A DNA stretch of 64,000 bases from assembly GCF_900890705.1 (NCBI RefSeq), contig NZ_CAAHFH010000002.1, positions 1,984,001-2,048,000 of the forward strand, in the 5' to 3' direction. The notes beneath the pieces were generated by a model, which was given only the letters and a program-made list of their open reading frames with translations, was not told the origin of the DNA and did not search any database. Source of the DNA: Pontiella sulfatireligans. Its GTDB lineage: Bacteria; Verrucomicrobiota; Kiritimatiellia; Kiritimatiellales; Pontiellaceae. A program made the position numbers and the translations under genes. Position 1 is the stretch's first letter, and each line of letters starts with the position of its first letter. This document shows positions 61,001 to 64,000 of the stretch, piece after piece.

Positions 61001-61454
61001 TGCCATCGGTTGGTTCTGCGTCGGTATCACAAAATGGAAGCCGTACCAGTTGATCTATTCTTCTTCGGGCTCCATTCCGTCGTATGAATACTGGGCCGGC
61101 AACAACGGTCTGACCAACGGAATCGACGGCGCGACCGACGATCCGGACGGCGACGGCAAGGACAATGCCTGGGAGTATGGCCTCGGCGGCGATCCGCTGG
61201 ACGGAAACGATGTCGGAGCCCTGCAGGTGTTCGCTGAAGAGGGCGGTGGATTCAGTTACGTGCATAACGAACTGCGCGATCCGAATAGTGGCATCACCTA
61301 TACGGTGGAAACGACCGATGACCTGGTTATCGGCACGCTGGGAACCAATACCTCGGTTGCCGGCACGGCAAACATTGATTACTACTGGAAATCAGTCACG
61401 AACTCCATCCCGGCCGATTTGGACGCGAAGTTTATTCAGCTGCAGGTTGAGTAG
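58086..61454 (+). CDS. Large exported lectin/FnIII-like protein, paralog of 48648-51923
   Basis: The 1,122-residue protein has a signal peptide (to about 20), a first lectin-like domain, an FnIII domain (about 310-395, APSGVAASPYDAQVTFSWD), a second lectin-like domain with LGSSNNAFNVIN matching ISGSSNNAFAVID of its paralog, another FnIII-like unit, a beta domain, acidic loop DDPDGDGKDNAWEYGLGGDP, and the shared C-terminal domain ending FIQLQVE. The ATG at 58086 follows GGAGG and begins the signal peptide. It directly follows the two-component system, so it may be its target. Confidence 0.84.
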   Translation: MKKIIGTLMLAAGLAVVAQGQTIFDNTAGSYSVGNLTNQNNWTALQNTETNGVPFPVGQSNQLGQVAFNVDNASWVDTVGTDSDFLTTTNGSFVYLNEASAGNADDQVWTTTMDFNFSIPDGGAAGIAMPNAEFFYVGLTASTTNGLSEFDRNDLCFVLRTRAENGRLDVNFQSGDQSDKRILQIKPENIGWAPEAVMDDGTAVTADYQTDDLRLIMTTRKTRNADTYTASAIITNLNTGFSFNGLELVGPTTNRVVESSYSTNFYNAADVKVAHGRSSQAYNDQIGGLIDIDIDALSVVTSSVPPAITAPSGVAASPYDAQVTFSWDSVAEAGSYDVFRSETSDSYGAALTNVTGTSLLDTTVVNDTTYYYVVQSVFPGLSNSTNSLEASGTPQAIFTGTLVDTNFIGYANADLAGQEGWKQVLGSSNNAFNVINSGTSDSAIDTVSTAANFSTNTGNAVYLDKLMDNLKNDAWEGSIDFVVSAEASSGTNVALISNQSVLAFGVTSDKDAPLILSGGANDQMALMSLLVRANGKLVALFGEDGNDADDTRLAVLIGNTETGWDPDNPAAPDLVSDPIRYSWKIRKTTVDGEYQATATLSNLVSGAFGDMQTIVPYSLKTKQTMYDSPASNFAMGHYYKAKLAADTELVNVTIQDMNVTHTADNLPEISAPGNVDTIGGDRSVSITWDVAYEADDYDVLFAETSGGDQITVAGGLTALTYLDSPRFNGVPGYYTVRANFPSDSDDSEEKEGTPIALITQINIDGLGSDSTLISSSVNLDQTTGLQTNVGNEVTYIDYSSTPFVTSSMGGWSAAPMYGLSQVNTIEPDITSAKGTTGYRIRQGGAQVINGTQSDHFEFTTAGTQAEALWYVKSTDFAEPSASIDLTVDTHTVVFANQISANDKPHRIAIRNGDTWYVSQTHLLSGTLAAPDQTTIANLYADAWAEVTITPGTWFTDPGTFDTSNNDSFTNVNAIGWFCVGITKWKPYQLIYSSSGSIPSYEYWAGNNGLTNGIDGATDDPDGDGKDNAWEYGLGGDPLDGNDVGALQVFAEEGGGFSYVHNELRDPNSGITYTVETTDDLVIGTLGTNTSVAGTANIDYYWKSVTNSIPADLDAKFIQLQVE

Positions 61455-61468
61455 TAATGTACAGCATT

Positions 61469-61492
61469 CCCTGCACCGCCCGCGGTGCAGGG
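61469..61492 (+). terminator. GC-rich hairpin after the gene at 58086
   Basis: CCCTGCACCG pairs with CGGTGCAGGG with a four-base loop. There is no T-run right after, so it may be a processing hairpin; a better terminator follows at 61559. Confidence 0.5.
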
Positions 61493-61558
61493 GCATGCCG
61501 CATCCGCCGGCGTTTATTGATGATCCCGCCGGGTTTTAGATGAAAAACAGAAAAGAGG

Positions 61559-61588
61559 GCCCTTTTGTACTGCAAAAGGGCTTTCTTT
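61559..61588 (+). terminator. Rho-independent terminator
   Basis: GCCCTTTTG (61559-61567) pairs with CAAAAGGGC (61573-61581), followed by TTTCTTT. A further weaker GCCCCGC/GCGGGG hairpin lies at about 61596-61609. Confidence 0.85.
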
Positions 61589-61640
61589 GGATCAAGCCCC
61601 GCTTGCGGGGAACAAGTGTGCGGCTCGGATCTCCTCGAAA

Positions 61641-61654
61641 TGTTTACGTAAACA
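61641..61654. promoter_or_regulatory. Perfect palindrome TGTTTACGTAAACA, LacI-like operator candidate
   Basis: The 14-bp perfect palindrome lies 149 bases upstream of the ATG at 61803. It is near-identical to 48543-48556. The gap 61455-61802 holds no gene. Confidence 0.55.
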
Positions 61655-61802
61655 ATGGCTCTTGCTAATGGGGGTTCGGCGGGCTAATTTTACAGCTAAT
61701 CAGGTTAAATAGACCCTCGACCTATTCCTCCCTTTGTAGGGAGCGAATGATAGGTCGCGTGAAGGGGTGCGAGATTTTTAAAACGGCCAGTTTGGAGCTA
61801 GA

Positions 61803-64000
61803 ATGAAAATTGAACTGCGGACATTAATTTTATGCCTTGTTGGATGGTCGTTGTCATCACCGGCAGCGGTGATCTGGGGCGAGGATTTCTCGGGTGCGAC
61901 GCTTTCTGATACATCCGGCAACAACGAAGCTCTTGCGGGCACGGTGATTGAGACGGCCAACGCGGCTTCGTGCATTGTTGTTGATTCATCAACCGATCCG
62001 GCAGCGGCGGAGGCCTTTACGCTGGCTTCGGGGAACTTTATTCGCCTTTCGGTCGAGAGCAACAACTATGCTGCGGTTCGCAGCGTTGCCAACCCAATCA
62101 CCTTCCCTGCGGTTGACGACACGGACACCGTGACTATGACGGCCGACATCTATCTCCCGAGCAATACCGTTCTTCCCGTTTTTAAGTTCAATCCTCGCCT
62201 TGAGACCAGCGGTGCTGCCGGCAACGGTGCAACCTTTGGAGATTCAGCCGTGACGGCAACGGGCCAATACACGATTACCTATACGGATACGGTGGCGAAC
62301 TTTAAAAATCCGAACTCGACCGGTGATGCGGATACGGCCTATCCCTTCCTTTTCATTGAACAGCTCGACGGTACAAGTTTCGGTGCCGTCGCTGCGGCTG
62401 ATTTCATGTACATGGACAACATCAGGCTGGAGATCGTATCGCCGGCCGATCCGCTTCCGCCGTTGAACAGTGCATATTTCAGCGCGCTGAAAGCCGGAAC
62501 TGTTTTTTCCACGCCGCTGGTTAAGTGGCAGCAGTTTGGTCCCGGCATGTCGGGCTACATCGACAAGTTTTGGATTAACAACGGCGATCCGAATGCGATG
62601 TATACCCAGTTGGATATGGGCAACGGGCATGTCACCCTGAACCGGGGCGAATACTGGACCAGCTATAAAGAGATTGATGGAAACGGTTTGCCCGGCGGCG
62701 TTACCGGCATCGAGTTTTCGTATCAGGATCCGGATTTTGGACTGATGATGGCCAAGGAGGGGATCTATAAAACGACCAATCGCGGCCGCAGCTGGGATTT
62801 CCTGGTGGATATATTCCCGAACCCCAACTCTCAGATGAACAGCGTGATGACGGTGGATCCGAATAACGACAATGTGTGGTATATCGGGGCCGGCCAGCAC
62901 TGGATGATTAAAGATACGCATTTCACCAAAAACGGGCTTTATTATTCCTCCGACGGCAACTATTCCGCCGGCTTTATCCTTAAGTCCACCAATAAGGGGC
63001 AGGCATGGACAAAGGTTCTTTTTCCGAACGGCGATGAAGATTTCAGCAAAATCATCGTGGACCCGCGCGACTCCGACGTTGTGTATGCGTCCACCCAGTA
63101 TGGTGTTCACAAGAGCGAAGATGGCGGGATGAGCTGGGCTCTAGTGGAGGGGCATGCCCAATTGCCGCACAACCAGCCGCGCGACATGGGATTCTACTAT
63201 GACGGTGCGAATGAATTCCTGCTCTACGTGCTGGAAGTGACTCATTATACGCCGAACGGCAACACCATCGACACCTCCGGCGGGGTCTACCGCAGTTCAG
63301 ACGGCGGCACCAACTGGGTCAACCTAACCGGAAACCTCGGCATTGACATGAGCGTGATCGGCCCGAGCTCTTACGGGTACAGGGAAAAATATTTCTGGGC
63401 TATCGGCAAGTGGCTGGAGGAATCCACGGAGTATGCAAAAACAAACTTTCCCGCATTTCCGGCGAATACCTTCAGCCAGTTTACTCGTATCGCCGTGGAT
63501 CCGACCGACAAGGACCGCATCTATCTCTCGCACAACTATAAGCACGACTATGCCTTTCCGCCCGGAAACATTTGGATGACCGATAACGGCGGGGCCAACT
63601 GGATCGCCGCCGCCCGCGAAGGGCCGTACTGGATCAATGAAGTGAATAAATCCTACTGGCAGTCTCGTGGCCAGCCGATGGGCATGAATGCGAATTTTGC
63701 CCATGTGGACCGGGAGCATCGCGAAAACGACAACACCCAGTCCGGCCCGCGCTTTGTGTTCTGCAACCCGCTTGGTGAGGTTTACACCTGTTTTGCCCAA
63801 CAGGTGATGCGCTCAACCGATTATGGCGTCACCTGGAACCAGGTTGACGATGATGAGACGGCGCCCGGCAGCGGTCATTGGGTGGGTCGCGGCGACTGCA
63901 ACCTGCCCGGCGAAACCTTCTGCCTGGATACGGGAACGCCGGGCACCTATCTCTGGGGCTGCGGCGAGCACGGACTTTGGCGCAACACGGATGACGGCGA
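61803..64000 (+). CDS. Exported BNR/GH74-like beta-propeller protein, 3' end outside window
   Basis: The frame is open from the ATG at 61803 to the window end (about 732 residues visible). A signal peptide (to about 22) is followed by a lectin-like domain opening GEDFSGATLSDTSG (to about 210). A propeller with repeated blade motifs then begins: YKTTNRGRSWDF, KSTNKGQAWTKV, HKSEDGGMSWAL, YRSSDGGTNWVNL, MTDNGGANWIAA, RSTDYGVTWNQV. These S/T-x-D-G-G-x-x-W blades are typical of sortilin/VPS10 and xyloglucanase GH74 propellers. Catalytic aspartates cannot be assigned with confidence. No strong ribosome-binding site, and the stop is not visible. Confidence 0.82.
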   Translation, partial: MKIELRTLILCLVGWSLSSPAAVIWGEDFSGATLSDTSGNNEALAGTVIETANAASCIVVDSSTDPAAAEAFTLASGNFIRLSVESNNYAAVRSVANPITFPAVDDTDTVTMTADIYLPSNTVLPVFKFNPRLETSGAAGNGATFGDSAVTATGQYTITYTDTVANFKNPNSTGDADTAYPFLFIEQLDGTSFGAVAAADFMYMDNIRLEIVSPADPLPPLNSAYFSALKAGTVFSTPLVKWQQFGPGMSGYIDKFWINNGDPNAMYTQLDMGNGHVTLNRGEYWTSYKEIDGNGLPGGVTGIEFSYQDPDFGLMMAKEGIYKTTNRGRSWDFLVDIFPNPNSQMNSVMTVDPNNDNVWYIGAGQHWMIKDTHFTKNGLYYSSDGNYSAGFILKSTNKGQAWTKVLFPNGDEDFSKIIVDPRDSDVVYASTQYGVHKSEDGGMSWALVEGHAQLPHNQPRDMGFYYDGANEFLLYVLEVTHYTPNGNTIDTSGGVYRSSDGGTNWVNLTGNLGIDMSVIGPSSYGYREKYFWAIGKWLEESTEYAKTNFPAFPANTFSQFTRIAVDPTDKDRIYLSHNYKHDYAFPPGNIWMTDNGGANWIAAAREGPYWINEVNKSYWQSRGQPMGMNANFAHVDREHRENDNTQSGPRFVFCNPLGEVYTCFAQQVMRSTDYGVTWNQVDDDETAPGSGHWVGRGDCNLPGETFCLDTGTPGTYLWGCGEHGLWRNTDDG

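Overview
The window looks like a marine polysaccharide-degrading bacterium of the PVC group, most probably Kiritimatiellota (Pontiella-like). This is an inference from gene content. The content includes very large exported proteins with TSP3-type calcium repeats, dockerin and PEP-CTERM tails, a DUF1080 protein, a Tat-exported Gfo/Idh/MocA oxidoreductase, an agarase-like GH86 enzyme, and abundant RAYT/REP palindromes. No rRNA, tRNA or CRISPR array was seen.

Layout. 1-5.6 kb: an operon-like run of exported proteins, two of them tandem paralogs combining a cohesin-like domain and a dockerin, plus a PEP-CTERM protein. 5.6-10.1 kb: a decayed accessory region. It holds the tail of a nitroreductase, a frameshifted SAM methyltransferase split by an intact IS66-family element (17/22 terminal repeats, perfect 8-bp target duplication CCTACATC), and a tandemly duplicated RAYT/REP segment that also carries a copy of the 3' end of the neighbouring hdrB-like gene.

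10.1-17.9 kb (minus strand): a compact sulfur/redox operon, read ArsR regulator > DsrE-like > TusA > MvhD-like > HdrA with a GltD-type insertion > HdrA > small winged helix > HdrC > HdrB. Most junctions overlap. Two half-size YeeE/YedE sulfur transporters lie at 35.2-36.4 kb. 18-26.7 kb: an EF-hand/deiodinase-like/esterase fusion, a tiny exported Lys-Cys repeat protein, a four-gene cluster (beta-propeller, PhnD-like lipoprotein, NapG-like and NapH-like iron-sulfur proteins), rlmN and a ferredoxin-NADP reductase-like gene.

27-35.2 kb: one gene of about 2,747 codons with five tandem beta-helix repeats and a metzincin-like zinc motif. 36.5-45 kb: mostly housekeeping or metabolic genes (miaE, DUF1080, Gfo/Idh, sirtuin, mutL, nitroreductase). 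The MutL linker is built from low-complexity repeat words of the intergenic type. 45.7-64 kb: a surface/polysaccharide block of three large LamG/FnIII-like exported proteins, a GH86-like hydrolase, a NarL-type two-component system and a BNR/GH74-like propeller protein cut by the window edge. Several of these end in the same C-terminal domain, and two have a TGTTTACGTAAACA-like palindrome upstream.

The most promising candidates for undescribed biology are the ArsR-DsrE-TusA-Hdr operon with its HdrA/GltD domain insertion, the propeller/PhnD/NapGH cluster, the giant repeat protein, and the shared C-terminal domain of the exported proteins. All functions are inferred from sequence motifs read by eye; no database search was run.
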